Positions 37,393-46,937 are shown, counted from the first letter of the stretch. The stretch is 64,000 bases of DNA from Nostoc sp. UHCC 0302 (GCF_038096175.1 NZ_CP151099.1:7728001-7792000); one strand, 5' to 3'. Notes: generated by a model not told the origin, from the sequence alone. Program-made: numbers and translations.

Positions 37393-40245
37393 ATGGAACA
37401 CTGGCAATTTCTGATACAGAAACAGGACGCTCGCTCTTGGCATCTCCTGGAATGGCCAAATTTAGAAATTTTGGAAGGTGAGTATAGAGTTTTGGCTCGT
37501 TCTCACCTTCCTAATACAGATGTGGAAGTGCGGATTACCTACTCCTCAACCCAGGAAGTTCCACCAAAACGGCGAATTTTTAAGCGATCGCGTCGCACGA
37601 ACACAGAAGGTTTAATGGCGGTAATTCCCTTTACTTACTTCAAGCCAGGAGTTTGGGAATTTCGCTGCTACTGCGATTTAATGTCGGAACTGGTTGGTGA
37701 AGCTTGGCAACACAGCGTCCAAGTGCAGGTTTTGCCGCAAAAAACAGAGAAGGAGAATCTAGAATCTAATCCTGCTTTTGACACTACCATTCAATCACCC
37801 GAACAACCGAATACTATTTCTGATGCTAATTTTATATCCACCGTCCCAGTAGAACCCGTTATCCTAAATAAAGCTATTTCTCTCCCTAGACAACTAGTAA
37901 TTGCTACTCAACAGCTATCTGAGAACAAAGAAAATAAAGAAGATACAGTTATCGATCAGCCTGTTAGGCCTGTTTGGCTTAAAGGTGAGACGGCAGAACA
38001 AATTTTACAAAACTTAATAGAATTAGCTTTCCCTGCCTCTGAGCTTCTGCCGGAGAATCAAACTGTTAGAGATTTTTCAGCAATACAACCACCGCCACCA
38101 TTACTGCTAACTTTGGCAAAGGAAACTTACATTGCTCATTGGGGGCAAACTCTCAAAGTTGAAGGAAACGTAGAATTAAAAGACAAGACGAATCTAGATG
38201 CAGCTGAGATATCAGCCTTAAACAGCCTTTGTGCGCTTGAACTAAGAATTGACTTGCGCTCACCCCTAAAGTCGGAAATACTCACCCAAGTGCGGCAAAG
38301 CTTACCAGATCAGGTATTGCCTTTCACTATTAACACCTCAATTGATATTCCTGCTGAGTGCAAATCTAAGCTGATTTTGGCAGATATTAGTTTGTATGGT
38401 GGACTCGCTAATGTTAATGAAGTTATTTTAGCTAGTCAGTCCTTCACTATCACAGCGAATGTGACAGAATTACTGACAATCACAGCCGCAGCAAAATCTA
38501 GTACATCTAATCTGTTAGCTGACCCTAACGGAGTGTCGACGCCGCCAAATATTGAGACAGAGTCAGAGCCGGCTTTTAGCCTTGATTTAAAACTTTTCAA
38601 TCTGGTCAAAACTCGAAAGCCAGATCAGTCATTGATATTTAATCCATCCCCAAATAAACCCCTGCCACCACAAATTAACTTGCAAGTTCTGCGAGAAGCA
38701 ACCTTACGGGCGGCTACGTTGAAGGATTCAGATGAGACGCCGCAATTGCCGAAGTTACCTGCTCCTGTGCAAACTAATGCAATTGAGCAAAGCGCAGTGC
38801 TAAAGGCGATCGCCGCCGCAGATGATCAAGCGATCGTTACTACTGCTATTGCAGAACTACCTGCTCTGGAAGAGCCTGTAGAAAAAGCTCCTCCTATGGC
38901 TGCCATCAACTTGGAGCAGTTACTTATCAAACATCGGCGAGTTCCAAAGGTAGATGTTACTTTTCGATATTTGAGACGACTCAAAGCTTTGCCAACTCAG
39001 GCAGAAGAAGTAGAAGACAATGCGACAGATAGGTTAAAATCTCAAGATATTGAAGATTTTCAGCCTTTCAATGTAAATGTAGTTGAAGATGAAAATGCAC
39101 CTCAATTAAGTTCACTTGAATTCGCAGCAGACGAAGCACAATCTCAGGAAGAGTCTGTTGCTGAAATAGCCCAGTCGAGTGCAGAATTCATTGAAGAGTC
39201 GATTGCTCAAGTGGTAGTGCAACCGAGTACAGAATTCAACGATGAAACTGTTACCGAATTGGTAGCCCAGCCTAGTGGATTACTCTCCACAGCAGGTAAC
39301 CGAGCATCCCCCTTGATTAGGAAGTGGATGCAGAGTCAAGGCTATTCTTTGCCGGAATCTGTTAATAAGCAGTACGAAACTTCTTTCTCAGTTCAACAGA
39401 CGCCTCTGTCTGGAAATGCTGAAGCTCGGAGTACTGATGTCAATTTGCCATTACAACTAGATACTGACACAGGTATATCGCTTGAGCAGACGCCCCTATC
39501 AGGAAGCGCTGAAACTCCGAGTATTGATGTGAACTTGCTAGATACTGAAACGGAAGTTAATACAGATGCACACAGAAGTCTGAGTAGCGAAAGCCCCGAT
39601 TCAGAACTTCAAGAGATAGCCAAAGAAGAGAATATAGAAGTAGAGCTAAACACGGAGATAAAAAATATACGAGAGGAAGCCTCCTTGCCATCTCATCCAT
39701 TACCAGAACTACCGTTTGACCTTCCTATTAAGACACTATCAGCTTGGTTAGCGCAAGAAATCGTTGTAGATGATACATACAGTGAGCCAGAAGCCGATAC
39801 GACAAGGAATCAAGCGTCTGAGGAAGAGCAATTCTTATCAGATTTATCCCTTTCTCTGCCTACGACTGCGGCAATTATCAAGCCTTTACCAATTCCACAG
39901 CTGCATTTACCAGATGGCGAATTACCGGCTGGCAAGTCTGTAAGAGTGCGTGTAGAACTGCCTGACGTACCTCCGCAAGTTGTTGTTAAACTATGGGTCG
40001 AGGATTACCAAACTCGCTGGTTGCTAGATGGGCCCCATTTGCTGAAAAATTTGCTGCCTAATTCTCAGGGAGGGGTGGAAGTGTTGACACAATTAAATAT
40101 TCCGTTTGGCTGCTTGGAAATTCGCGTAGAGGCGATCGCTCTTGATCCAATAAGCAAACAGGAGAGCCATAAAGTCACAATCGTGCGGACTGTGATTCCT
40201 CCAGATTTACCGACCTTGCAGATCGATGAATTAATGGGTATGTGA
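37393..40245 (+). CDS. Large hypothetical protein with low-complexity middle and Ig-like end
   Basis: About 950 aa from ATG 37393 (MEHWQFLIQK); GTG 37375 would add six residues. The N-terminal 110 residues look folded (WHLLEWPNLEILEGEYRVLA, FKPGVWEFRCYCDLMSELVG), as do about 225-370 (LLTLAKETYIAHWGQTLKVEG). The middle is acidic and Ser/Glu-rich and contains imperfect internal repeats (QTPLSG-AE--S-DVNL twice; AQPS-EF-EE twice). The C-terminal 110 residues form a beta-sandwich-like domain (LPAGKSVRVRVELPDVPPQV, VKLWVEDYQTRWLLDGP). I do not recognise a named family. No signal peptide is seen, so it is probably cytoplasmic. Confidence 0.75.
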   Translation: MEHWQFLIQKQDARSWHLLEWPNLEILEGEYRVLARSHLPNTDVEVRITYSSTQEVPPKRRIFKRSRRTNTEGLMAVIPFTYFKPGVWEFRCYCDLMSELVGEAWQHSVQVQVLPQKTEKENLESNPAFDTTIQSPEQPNTISDANFISTVPVEPVILNKAISLPRQLVIATQQLSENKENKEDTVIDQPVRPVWLKGETAEQILQNLIELAFPASELLPENQTVRDFSAIQPPPPLLLTLAKETYIAHWGQTLKVEGNVELKDKTNLDAAEISALNSLCALELRIDLRSPLKSEILTQVRQSLPDQVLPFTINTSIDIPAECKSKLILADISLYGGLANVNEVILASQSFTITANVTELLTITAAAKSSTSNLLADPNGVSTPPNIETESEPAFSLDLKLFNLVKTRKPDQSLIFNPSPNKPLPPQINLQVLREATLRAATLKDSDETPQLPKLPAPVQTNAIEQSAVLKAIAAADDQAIVTTAIAELPALEEPVEKAPPMAAINLEQLLIKHRRVPKVDVTFRYLRRLKALPTQAEEVEDNATDRLKSQDIEDFQPFNVNVVEDENAPQLSSLEFAADEAQSQEESVAEIAQSSAEFIEESIAQVVVQPSTEFNDETVTELVAQPSGLLSTAGNRASPLIRKWMQSQGYSLPESVNKQYETSFSVQQTPLSGNAEARSTDVNLPLQLDTDTGISLEQTPLSGSAETPSIDVNLLDTETEVNTDAHRSLSSESPDSELQEIAKEENIEVELNTEIKNIREEASLPSHPLPELPFDLPIKTLSAWLAQEIVVDDTYSEPEADTTRNQASEEEQFLSDLSLSLPTTAAIIKPLPIPQLHLPDGELPAGKSVRVRVELPDVPPQVVVKLWVEDYQTRWLLDGPHLLKNLLPNSQGGVEVLTQLNIPFGCLEIRVEAIALDPISKQESHKVTIVRTVIPPDLPTLQIDELMGM

Positions 40246-40356
40246 ATATGACCCAAACAGAGGCTGTGTTAAAAATATGCAAGAATTTCAAAAACTTGGC
40301 AGGATTTGCAGTAAGCTCATCTTGAATTGTAGTGTGATTTAACAGGAATGTTTACT

Positions 40357-40497
40357 ATGGCATCTGCATTTTTACCCTCTATCTTGGCAAGCACTTCCTA
40401 CTTGTCTTCTATCTTAGTTCCCATCATTGGTTGGGTTTTGCCAGGTGCGGTGTTCGCGTTTCTATTTTTATACATTGAACGCGAAGATGCTGCTTAA
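40357..40497 (+). CDS. psaI: Photosystem I subunit VIII (PsaI)
   Basis: 46 aa. It reads MASAFLPSILAST, then VPIIGWVLPGAVFAFLFLYI, and ends EREDAA, matching PsaI (one transmembrane helix and the IERED end). AGGAA lies before the ATG. PsaI helps PsaL bind and so supports PSI trimer or tetramer formation. It faces psbJ across a shared bidirectional terminator. Confidence 0.95.
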   Translation: MASAFLPSILASTSYLSSILVPIIGWVLPGAVFAFLFLYIEREDAA

Positions 40498-40499
40498 TT

Positions 40500-40584
40500 G
40501 GTTAATAAGCAATTGATAATTGGTAATTGGTATATAGGCTACTTTAACTTTTTACCAATTGCTTAATTATCAATTCACTAACCA
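40500..40584. repeat. Imperfect inverted repeat after psaI
   Basis: Left arm 40500-40532 (GGTTAATAAGCAATTGATAA ...) pairs imperfectly with right arm 40551-40584 (... TTATCAATTCACTAACC). It starts 3 bp after the psaI stop. It could be a small MITE relic or a transcript-end hairpin. Confidence 0.55.
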
Positions 40585-40603
40585 AGTTAATGAATATAGC
40601 AAT

Positions 40604-40636
40604 ACCGCCTATCTCAAAGAGACAGGCGGTTTTTTA
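40604..40636. terminator. Bidirectional terminator between psaI and psbJ
   Basis: ACCGCCTATCTC-AAA-GAGACAGGCGGT with one mismatch, followed by TTTTTT on the plus strand. It sits between convergent psaI and psbEFLJ. Confidence 0.8.
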
Positions 40637-40698
40637 ATGCTGATTTCTAAACAAATGCTAGAAATTCTATACTGAATGGTACTCGGTTCTAACTATTT

Positions 40699-40821
40699 TT
40701 ATATCGAAGAACCGATTCCGGCGTAGGCACCATAAAAGAAAATGCCTAAAACAGTAATTGCACCTAAACCTGCGATCGTAGCGACGACCCACAGGGGAAT
40801 TCTTCCGCTTCCAGCAGACAC
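40699..40821 (-). CDS. psbJ: Photosystem II protein PsbJ
   Basis: 40 aa from GTG 40821 ([20 protein letters not shown]), with GGGAGGAGAG upstream as a strong ribosome binding site. One transmembrane helix carries [21 protein letters not shown], the typical PsbJ ending. Last gene of psbEFLJ. PsbJ is needed for PSII assembly and electron flow at the acceptor side. Confidence 0.95.
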   Translation of the reverse strand: MSAGSGRIPLWVVATIAGLGAITVLGIFFYGAYAGIGSSI

Positions 40822-40891
40822 AGCTTCTCTCCTCCCTTAACAAAAAATTAACACAGGTTAAATAAACAAAGATTAACAACAGTACTTCCTG

Positions 40892-41014
40892 TTAGTTAAA
40901 GAAGTAACTGGAAAACAGAATCCCTAGAACGAAAACTAGTAGTAGTCCCAGGTATAGTGAAGTCCGGTTAAGTTCAACCGGTTGATTATTAGGATTGGGC
41001 GTTCTTTCTACCAT
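40892..41014 (-). CDS. psbL: Photosystem II protein PsbL
   Basis: 40 aa: [20 protein letters not shown] followed by a single TM helix ([20 protein letters not shown]). This is the highly conserved PsbL sequence. It lies between psbF (9 bp upstream) and psbJ (70 bp downstream). PsbL sits at the PSII dimer interface and affects QA function. Confidence 0.97.
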   Translation of the reverse strand: MVERTPNPNNQPVELNRTSLYLGLLLVFVLGILFSSYFFN

Positions 41015-41023
41015 GAGTTGCTC

Positions 41024-41170
<147 letters not shown>

Positions 41171-41419
41171 CTACTTTCCAATAAATTGTTCAACTTGCTT
41201 TTTAGCTTCAAAACGGTTTTTCACAATTGGCACTTCCTGCCGTGCTGGTGTGAAATACTCATTGGGACGTGGTGTGCCAAAGGCATCATAAGCCAGTCCA
41301 GTTTGCACAAATAACCAACCAGCAATAAACAATGCGGGGATTGTGATGCTGTGAATTACCCAGTAACGAATACTGGTTACAATGTCCGAAAACGGACGCT
41401 CTCCAGTGGTACCTGACAT
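41171..41419 (-). CDS. psbE: Cytochrome b559 subunit alpha (PsbE)
   Basis: 82 aa. The haem ligand is His23 in [17 protein letters not shown], followed by the TM helix and the lumenal part [10 protein letters not shown], with a C-terminal [11 protein letters not shown]. First gene of psbEFLJ. ycf48 and rubA lie upstream on the same strand, the standard cyanobacterial arrangement for PSII assembly genes. Confidence 0.98.
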   Translation of the reverse strand: MSGTTGERPFSDIVTSIRYWVIHSITIPALFIAGWLFVQTGLAYDAFGTPRPNEYFTPARQEVPIVKNRFEAKKQVEQFIGK

Positions 41420-41644
41420 TGAGATTCCCTACCTTCGCAAAGGATGTATTGAGTTTATTATCCTACAAAGTTTAGAAAGAGTTACAAGTTGCAACGTCCT
41501 TCTCAGAAATTAGGTATTGGGTATTGGGGATTAGGGACTGGGTACTGGGGATCAGGAGTAATGAAAAAGCAATTTCTTCTCTTTCTCCCTGCTCTCCTGT
41601 CTCTTTCTAGTCCCTCATCACCCTTCACCGTGTACTCTTAATCA

Positions 41645-42667
41645 CTAAGCTGCTTCTGCTTGAGAGGTTTTCTCAGGATTGGGAAAATATTTCAGTAAAA
41701 CACCGCGATCGCCAATAATAAATCCCTGATCGGGGTTGAAGAAAACAATCTTGTATAAATTAGCAGCGACTTCTTCCACCTGACGGTCTTTTTCCCAGGT
41801 TTTGCCACCGTCACCACTCCGCAGTAAATTACCGCTACCGCCACCTATCCAAATTTCATTAGGTGTGCGATAGGCCAAATCCAGCAAACCCCAACTGGTG
41901 GACAACTCTGGATATTTTGCTTCTTGCCACTCATCAGGTTTATTTAGGTCATTAAATTGAATCTGACCACCCCTTGCTAGCATCCACAACTGACCACCGT
42001 CAGCAAAACCCATGTTTTCTACCCGCCGAGAACTATTGCGATTATGAGGAACCCAAGCATTTTGCCCTGGTTCCCAAGTCGAGTAAAAGTTCCCTTTGGC
42101 CGAAACTGCTACATATTTGCCATCAGCAGAACGTTCCAAGTTACGCACCACGCCAACCGCTGATTCCACCTGGGCTTTCCAGTTTTTGCCACCATCTGTA
42201 GTTTTGTATATTGCTCCTACATCCGTAGCAATTTCAGCTGTATTTTCTGCCAGTGCCTTGACAGCGATCGGGCTACCTGGTAACTTTTCACTCAAAGGAA
42301 TGCGCGACCATGAAGCACCTTCATCAGTCGTGTGCAGAAGCAGCCCTGGTTCTCCCGCAATCCAACCTTCTTTGCCAGTAAAACTTACTGAGTCAAAACG
42401 AGACTTTGATTCATCCAGTTGTAGTGTTATCGGTTTCCAAGTTTCACCCCCATCATTTGTCTCCAGAAGGGTAGCATTGCTACCAACTAAGTAACCATGT
42501 TGAGAATTATCAGTGAAGGCAATATCCAGTAACTTTGAGTCTGTTGGCACAGAAATGGCTTTCCAGGGATTGTAGCTAACGGAGGGGACTTGGCTACAAC
42601 CTATGCACATAATGACTACTATCAACAAGGCAAATATTCGTTGCCAACTTCTCACAATTGAATGCAT
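41645..42667 (-). CDS. ycf48: Photosystem II assembly factor Ycf48 (HCF136)
   Basis: 340 aa. The signal peptide ends in a lipobox (IVVIMCIGCSQ), so it is probably a lumenal lipoprotein. The mature part is a seven-bladed propeller made of ASP-box/BNR motifs (TNDGGETWKP, TTDEGASWSR, TTDGGKNWKA, SGDGGKTWEK). Ycf48 binds precursor D1 and helps build the PSII reaction centre. It lies between rubA and psbE. The 226-bp gap to psbE contains GGGATTAGGGAC-type dispersed repeats. Confidence 0.95.
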   Translation of the reverse strand: MHSIVRSWQRIFALLIVVIMCIGCSQVPSVSYNPWKAISVPTDSKLLDIAFTDNSQHGYLVGSNATLLETNDGGETWKPITLQLDESKSRFDSVSFTGKEGWIAGEPGLLLHTTDEGASWSRIPLSEKLPGSPIAVKALAENTAEIATDVGAIYKTTDGGKNWKAQVESAVGVVRNLERSADGKYVAVSAKGNFYSTWEPGQNAWVPHNRNSSRRVENMGFADGGQLWMLARGGQIQFNDLNKPDEWQEAKYPELSTSWGLLDLAYRTPNEIWIGGGSGNLLRSGDGGKTWEKDRQVEEVAANLYKIVFFNPDQGFIIGDRGVLLKYFPNPEKTSQAEAA

Positions 42668-42768
42668 CAGTATTTCTTACTTGTTTCTAAATTTGTCTAA
42701 GGGTTTTCTAAAAGGTTTACGTTAAGAGCTTTGGCTAGCCTTTAAACTGAGTAAAAAGGTTTCGGGTG

Positions 42769-43104
42769 TCACTGTAAGCCGTAAAGACTAATAAAAAACA
42801 AGAAGCCAAGAGCCAAAGCACCAAAAATCAGGATATTTTTTTGAGTTGGCGTCAGCTTGTTGACACCCAAACCATAACCGAGATTTTCTTTGAAACCGGA
42901 TGCTGTACCCGCAGGGCCAATGTTGGCGAAAGCGGTTTTCTTTGCAGAACAAACGGGACACCGCCAATTTACAGGTAGCTCTGCAAAAGGCGTTCCTGAA
43001 GGAATATCATCCTTGTCGTCTCCCTTTTCAGGTTCGTAAACATAACCGCAGGCGCGACACTCATAGCGGTCTAACACCGTAGTCTCAACACCTTGTTCGC
43101 TCAT
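42769..43104 (-). CDS. rubA: Membrane-anchored rubredoxin RubA
   Basis: 111 aa from ATG 43104 (MSEQGVETTVLDRYECRACG). The iron is held by Cys16 and Cys19 (CRACG) and Cys49 and Cys52 (CPVC). A C-terminal TM helix (ILIFGALALGFLFFISLYG) anchors it, as in the cyanobacterial and chloroplast RubA needed for photosystem assembly. It is 101 bp upstream of ycf48. Confidence 0.95.
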   Translation of the reverse strand: MSEQGVETTVLDRYECRACGYVYEPEKGDDKDDIPSGTPFAELPVNWRCPVCSAKKTAFANIGPAGTASGFKENLGYGLGVNKLTPTQKNILIFGALALGFLFFISLYGLQ

Positions 43105-43421
43105 GGCTAAAGCCTCGCAGAGGAGAAATCTTAAATATACGTTAAAAATTATGACATAACTGTTAGACTTTTCTATCACTAGCAAAAACGAATCAAATAC
43201 TTGAAGTGCATCTGTTTCCCAGATTTCAGAAAAGCCAAAAAGATATAATGTAAAAAGAAGTTACGGAATTAAGGGATTGGGGATTGGGTACTGGGTATTA
43301 GGGATTGCCTAGAGCGTGTAGGAAAGAATTAAATTTTTAGTTCTTATTCCCTAGTTCCTAGTCCCCAGTCTCTAGTCCCCAGTCCCTAATCTGATTACAC
43401 CTTAAGCGGTAGATATTCATT
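43105..43421. other. Divergent region rubA / ndhC with inverted repeat
   Basis: The region holds two arms of a dispersed repeat: GGATTGGGGATTGGGTACTG near 43275 and CTAGTCCCCAGTCCCTAATC near 43372-43391. These could fold into a large hairpin. Promoters for rubA and ndhC must also lie here. Confidence 0.55.
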
Positions 43422-43784
43422 GTGTTTGTCCTCAGCGGTTACGAGTATCTTCTAGGCTTCTTACTCATCTGTAGCCTAGTACCTGCCTTAGCGCTCTCAG
43501 CGTCCAAGCTCTTACGACCCAGTAGTTACAGCCCAGAACGGCGCACTACATACGAATCTGGTATGGAACCCATTGGGGGAGCCTGGATTCAGTTCAACAT
43601 CCGCTACTATATGTTTGCCCTGGTCTTCGTCGTTTTTGATGTGGAGACTGTGTTTTTGTATCCTTGGGCAGTAGCGTTCCACCGTTTGGGGCTATTGGCA
43701 TTTATTGAAGCACTAATCTTTATTGCAATTCTTGTAGTCGCCTTAGTGTACGCATGGCGTAAAGGAGCTTTGGAGTGGTCTTGA
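43422..43784 (+). CDS. ndhC: NAD(P)H-quinone oxidoreductase subunit 3 (NdhC)
   Basis: 120 aa from GTG 43422. Three TM helices, with the family loop [20 protein letters not shown] between TM1 and TM2 and the [13 protein letters not shown] segment of TM2. NdhC lies in the membrane arm of NDH-1 near the quinone entry site, used in respiration and cyclic electron flow. Its end overlaps ndhK by 10 bp. Confidence 0.97.
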   Translation: MFVLSGYEYLLGFLLICSLVPALALSASKLLRPSSYSPERRTTYESGMEPIGGAWIQFNIRYYMFALVFVVFDVETVFLYPWAVAFHRLGLLAFIEALIFIAILVVALVYAWRKGALEWS

Positions 43785-44512
43785 ATTCTAACTTAACAAC
43801 TCAGGACAAAGAGCGAATCATCAACCCTATTGAGCGTCCCTCAGTTACACAAGAGCTTTCAGAAAACGTCATTTTGACGACGGTTGATGACCTCTACAAC
43901 TGGGCGCGGCTTTCTAGTTTGTGGCCTTTGCTGTTTGGTACTGCTTGCTGCTTTATTGAATTTGCAGCTCTAATTGGCTCCCGGTTTGACTTTGACCGCT
44001 TTGGGCTAATTCCCCGTTCTAGCCCCCGCCAAGCTGATTTAATTATTACGGCAGGGACGATTACTATGAAGATGGCTCCGCAGTTGGTGCGTCTTTATGA
44101 GCAAATGCCAGAGCCGAAGTATGTCATCGCTATGGGAGCTTGCACGATTACTGGTGGGATGTTTAGCGTTGATTCTCCTACAGCAGTGCGTGGAGTTGAT
44201 AAACTAATTCCTGTAGACGTGTACTTGCCTGGTTGTCCTCCCCGTCCAGAAGCGATTATTGACGCAATTATTAAGCTACGGAAGAAGATTACTAATGATT
44301 CGATGCAGGAGCGGAGTAAGATTAAGCAAACTCACCGCTACTACAGCACGACTCATAACTTCAAGCCAGTAGATGAAATTTTAACTGGGAAGTATTTGCA
44401 GTCAGAAACTCGCTTTACACCACCTAAAGAATTGACAGAAGCGATCGGTCTACCAGTACCGCCTGCGTTGTTGACAGAAAAAGCGCAAAAGGAGGAACAA
44501 AACCGTGGCTGA
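43775..44512 (+). CDS. ndhK: NAD(P)H-quinone oxidoreductase subunit K (NdhK)
   Basis: 245 aa from GTG 43775 ([15 protein letters not shown]), overlapping ndhC. The N2 iron-sulfur cluster ligands are in [20 protein letters not shown] and LPGCPPRPE. It sits in the NDH-1 connecting module next to the quinone site. Followed by ndhJ with an 8-bp overlap, so translation is probably coupled. Confidence 0.98.
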   Translation: MVLNSNLTTQDKERIINPIERPSVTQELSENVILTTVDDLYNWARLSSLWPLLFGTACCFIEFAALIGSRFDFDRFGLIPRSSPRQADLIITAGTITMKMAPQLVRLYEQMPEPKYVIAMGACTITGGMFSVDSPTAVRGVDKLIPVDVYLPGCPPRPEAIIDAIIKLRKKITNDSMQERSKIKQTHRYYSTTHNFKPVDEILTGKYLQSETRFTPPKELTEAIGLPVPPALLTEKAQKEEQNRG

Positions 44513-45062
44513 AGAAGAATCTAAAGCAGTACCAGCAGACGAAGCAGAGTCTAAACCATTACCAGCAGCTCAAGAATCTCTAGTAGAAGCTGGTAAAATT
44601 TCCAAGTGGCTGACCGAAAATGGCTTTGATCATGAGTTTTCGGAACCAGACAAGAACGGGGTAGAGATTATTAAGGTTGAGCCTGATTTCTTGCTCCCCA
44701 CCGCTACAGCTTTGTATGCTTACGGGTTTAATTATCTTCAGTTTCAAGGTGGTGTTGACCTTGGGCCTGGGCAAGAATTGGTGAGCGTGTATCACTTAAT
44801 TAAAGTCGGTGATAATGGCGATCGCCCTGAAGAAGTGCGAGTTAAAGTGTTCTTACCACGGGAAAATCCGAGAGTGCCTTCTGTGTACTGGATTTGGAAA
44901 ACCGCAGATTGGCAAGAGCGCGAAGCTTACGATATGTTTGGCATTATCTACGAAGGACACCCGAATCTCAAGCGAATTTTGATGCCGGAAGATTGGGTGG
45001 GTTGGCCTTTGCGGAAGGATTACGTCTCGCCTGATTTCTATGAGTTGCAGGATGCTTATTAA
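44505..45062 (+). CDS. ndhJ: NAD(P)H-quinone oxidoreductase subunit J (NdhJ)
   Basis: 185 aa from GTG 44505. The complex I 30-kDa signature reads [17 protein letters not shown], then [14 protein letters not shown] and [15 protein letters not shown]. The first 35 residues are acidic and Ala-rich, a common cyanobacterial extension. Last gene of ndhCKJ; hairpins follow. Confidence 0.97.
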   Translation: MAEEESKAVPADEAESKPLPAAQESLVEAGKISKWLTENGFDHEFSEPDKNGVEIIKVEPDFLLPTATALYAYGFNYLQFQGGVDLGPGQELVSVYHLIKVGDNGDRPEEVRVKVFLPRENPRVPSVYWIWKTADWQEREAYDMFGIIYEGHPNLKRILMPEDWVGWPLRKDYVSPDFYELQDAY

Positions 45063-45123
45063 GTAGTGCTGAATAGAGACGCGATTCATCGCGTCTGTAC
45101 AATATAGTGTTTCGATAGTGATT

Positions 45124-45151
45124 AACCCCTTTCCGGTGGCGGAGAGGGGTT
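45124..45151 (+). terminator. Putative hairpin after ndhJ
   Basis: AACCCCT paired with AGGGGTT around a 14-nt loop, 60 bp after the ndhJ stop. A GACGCGATTCATCGCGTC palindrome of the dispersed family at about 45079-45096 lies between and may also stop transcription. Confidence 0.4.
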
Positions 45152-45484
45152 ATGTTTTCCATGTCTTGCGCAAAGGCGCAAAGAAGGACGCCAAAGAGTG
45201 TGGTTTTAAACAAGACAAAGGTTAATCAAAGCCTACAGAACCCCATGCTAGAAGCGAAAAAGGGATATTACACCTGTATTTCTGCAACAACCTTCTTGTT
45301 CTTTTGCGATCGCACTCAGCATCTCTATCGTCATTGGTGCGTAGGCGTAGCCCGTCGTAGACATCGCTGGACTAATTAAAATCCTAAAATCTGGCTAATT
45401 CCAACATCTAGTGCAGGTTAAAATTAGATATGCTCGTAAAAAATGTTGTATTTACAGCAGAGCTACTACAAAAATTAAAAGCTT
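45152..45484. other. Intergenic region with repeat fragments
   Basis: Contains a dispersed fragment near 45162-45197 (CTTGCGCAAAGGCGCAAAG). A 75-codon frame starting at 45152 overlaps it and is not supported. A 24-codon frame at 45430 runs into the antitoxin gene and is too short to call. Confidence 0.4.
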
Positions 45485-45832
45485 ATGACAGCCAGCAATA
45501 TTAGGCAACAAATTTTAGAGCATCTTAAAACATTACCTGGAGAACAGGTGAAAACTCTCCTGTTAACATGGCTGTCTGGTACATCCAATTCTTTAGAAGA
45601 TTTTGAGCGATTACTGACACATCAAACTACTCAAACGACGGAAGAATCATTTGAGTACGGAGAGATAGACACAGGATTAAATTTTCAACCTCTTACTGAA
45701 GCCCAAATGCTTCAGCAGAGTCAATCTGCTCTCGAAGCTTACCGTTCCAAAGGTTCAGGAATAGCCCATGATCACGTGCGTGAATGGGCTGAAAGTTTGG
45801 GAACAGATCGAGAACGTCCATGTCCTAGATAG
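45485..45832 (+). CDS. Putative antitoxin of a ParE/RelE-type pair
   Basis: 115 aa. The N-terminal helices (IRQQILEHLKTLPGEQVKTLL) lead to a polar middle and a C-terminus ending GIAHDHVREWAESLGTDRERPCP. This ending is like that of cyanobacterial antitoxins that precede RelE/ParE toxins. The stop overlaps the 5' end of the toxin frame by 13 nt, the usual coupled layout. The N-terminus is unlike the standard RHH or Phd antitoxins, so the family is uncertain. Its partner is broken (see 45820-46110). Confidence 0.7.
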   Translation: MTASNIRQQILEHLKTLPGEQVKTLLLTWLSGTSNSLEDFERLLTHQTTQTTEESFEYGEIDTGLNFQPLTEAQMLQQSQSALEAYRSKGSGIAHDHVREWAESLGTDRERPCPR

Positions 45833-46110
45833 TTTGGACTGAAACTGCAATTGACGACTTAAATCGTCATTACGATTTTGTAAAACTGAATAATCCTGAT
45901 GCAGCAGTACGTGCAGTACAAGCAATTGTTTCTTCAGGCGAAAGTCTAGAGCAGAATCCTCGTCGAGGTGCAATCGTAGATGAAATAGCAGGCTTACGAA
46001 AACTTTTGGTTTCTTTTGGTAAGTACGGCTTTATAATTCACTACGTTATTCTTGAGGATGATGTTGTTATTCTACGCATCTATCACGGGCGAGAGAATCG
46101 ACCTCGTTAG
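45820..46110 (+). pseudogene. ParE/RelE-type toxin, nonsense codon at position 3
   Basis: From ATG 45820 the frame reads ATG-TCC-TAG-ATA-GTT-TGG and then stays open for 93 codons. Translation after the TAG gives IVWTETAIDDLNRHYDFVKL and ends in IIHYVILEDDVVILRIYHGRENRPR, the ParE/RelE fold including the C-terminal catalytic-type RxYHGRENR. Restoring AAG at codon 3 would give MSKIVWTE, a normal start for this family. There is no other ATG, GTG or TTG near the start. It therefore looks inactivated by one substitution (see findings). Confidence 0.75.
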
Positions 46111-46265
46111 TATTAATTTTCATGTTGAAAAGATTAGGCTACCTACTCCCTCTCGACATCCTCAGCAATTACCGTAACCGCTTGCTCAACTCTTAAAGCA
46201 AACATTGGATAAAGGAGAATATGAAGCGATCACCATCAAACATCACAACCAAATCTGTAAAAAAA

Positions 46266-46829
46266 TTACTCTAATAACCACCCAAAAACAGACGCCACGC
46301 TCAGATTTAACTCATTAGCAAAAGATGGAACAGGAAGTTTTTGCTGTGGTTCATCAAATACTTCTGGTTGCTGCTTGGGAAGATAAACAAACACTGTTTG
46401 CTCATTTGGATCAATTAACCAACACATTTGAGTGCCAGAATTGAGGCAACACAAAATATTTTTGGTGACTTTTGTTTGACTTTGGTCAGGTGATAGAATC
46501 TCAATTGTCCAATCAGGAGCTATTAAAAAGGTATTAGCAACCTCGCCTTTTTCATCGCGGGGAATTCTCTCCCAAGTAAACACAGACACATCTGGAATTA
46601 TTGAGCGTCCATCAAATGTGCAACGTAACTCTGAAAATGCTCGTGCAATCTGTTGCGGTTTAAGAATTACATTGATAGTAGTAGAAAACTCGGTTTGAAT
46701 TGTGCTGTGCTTACCCTGCGGCATTGGTTTCTGGATGATTTGCCCATCAATATATTCGCTAGCAGGTTCTGTTTCTGGTAGCTTGAGAAACTCATCTAAA
46801 GTTATCGATTTAGATGGGGTTTGTAGCAT
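46266..46829 (-). CDS. Uma2-family (DUF820) putative endonuclease
   Basis: 187 aa. The Uma2/DUF820 core is visible: LDEFLKLPETEPASEYIDGQ, then SIIPDVSVFTW and APDWTIEILSPDQSQTKVTKNI, which supply the PD-(D/E)XK-like Asp and Glu, and WLIDPNEQTVFVYLP. These proteins are very abundant in cyanobacteria; DNase activity is suspected from the fold and the biological role is unknown. It stands alone with ATG 46829. The family often varies by duplication and transfer. Confidence 0.88.
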   Translation of the reverse strand: MLQTPSKSITLDEFLKLPETEPASEYIDGQIIQKPMPQGKHSTIQTEFSTTINVILKPQQIARAFSELRCTFDGRSIIPDVSVFTWERIPRDEKGEVANTFLIAPDWTIEILSPDQSQTKVTKNILCCLNSGTQMCWLIDPNEQTVFVYLPKQQPEVFDEPQQKLPVPSFANELNLSVASVFGWLLE

Positions 46830-46937
46830 TAGGGCTTTCTTGTAAAAAAGAGTTTAATTAGCTTTATATTAATTTTAATGGTGCGTTGTCACAAAGGTCA
46901 ACGCACCCTTATCTAAAGAAGCAGCGAGTCCAAACAA

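Noticed and set aside
40667-40879. 70-codon minus-strand frame over psbJ
   Set aside because: Wrong frame; psbJ at 40699-40821 is the real gene.
45152-45379. 75-codon frame after ndhJ
   Set aside because: Made largely of a dispersed repeat fragment (CGCAAAGGCGCAAAG).
46140-46265. Gene remnant between the toxin and the Uma2 gene
   Set aside because: Only a 17-codon frame (MKRSPSNITTK) can be read; too short to support.
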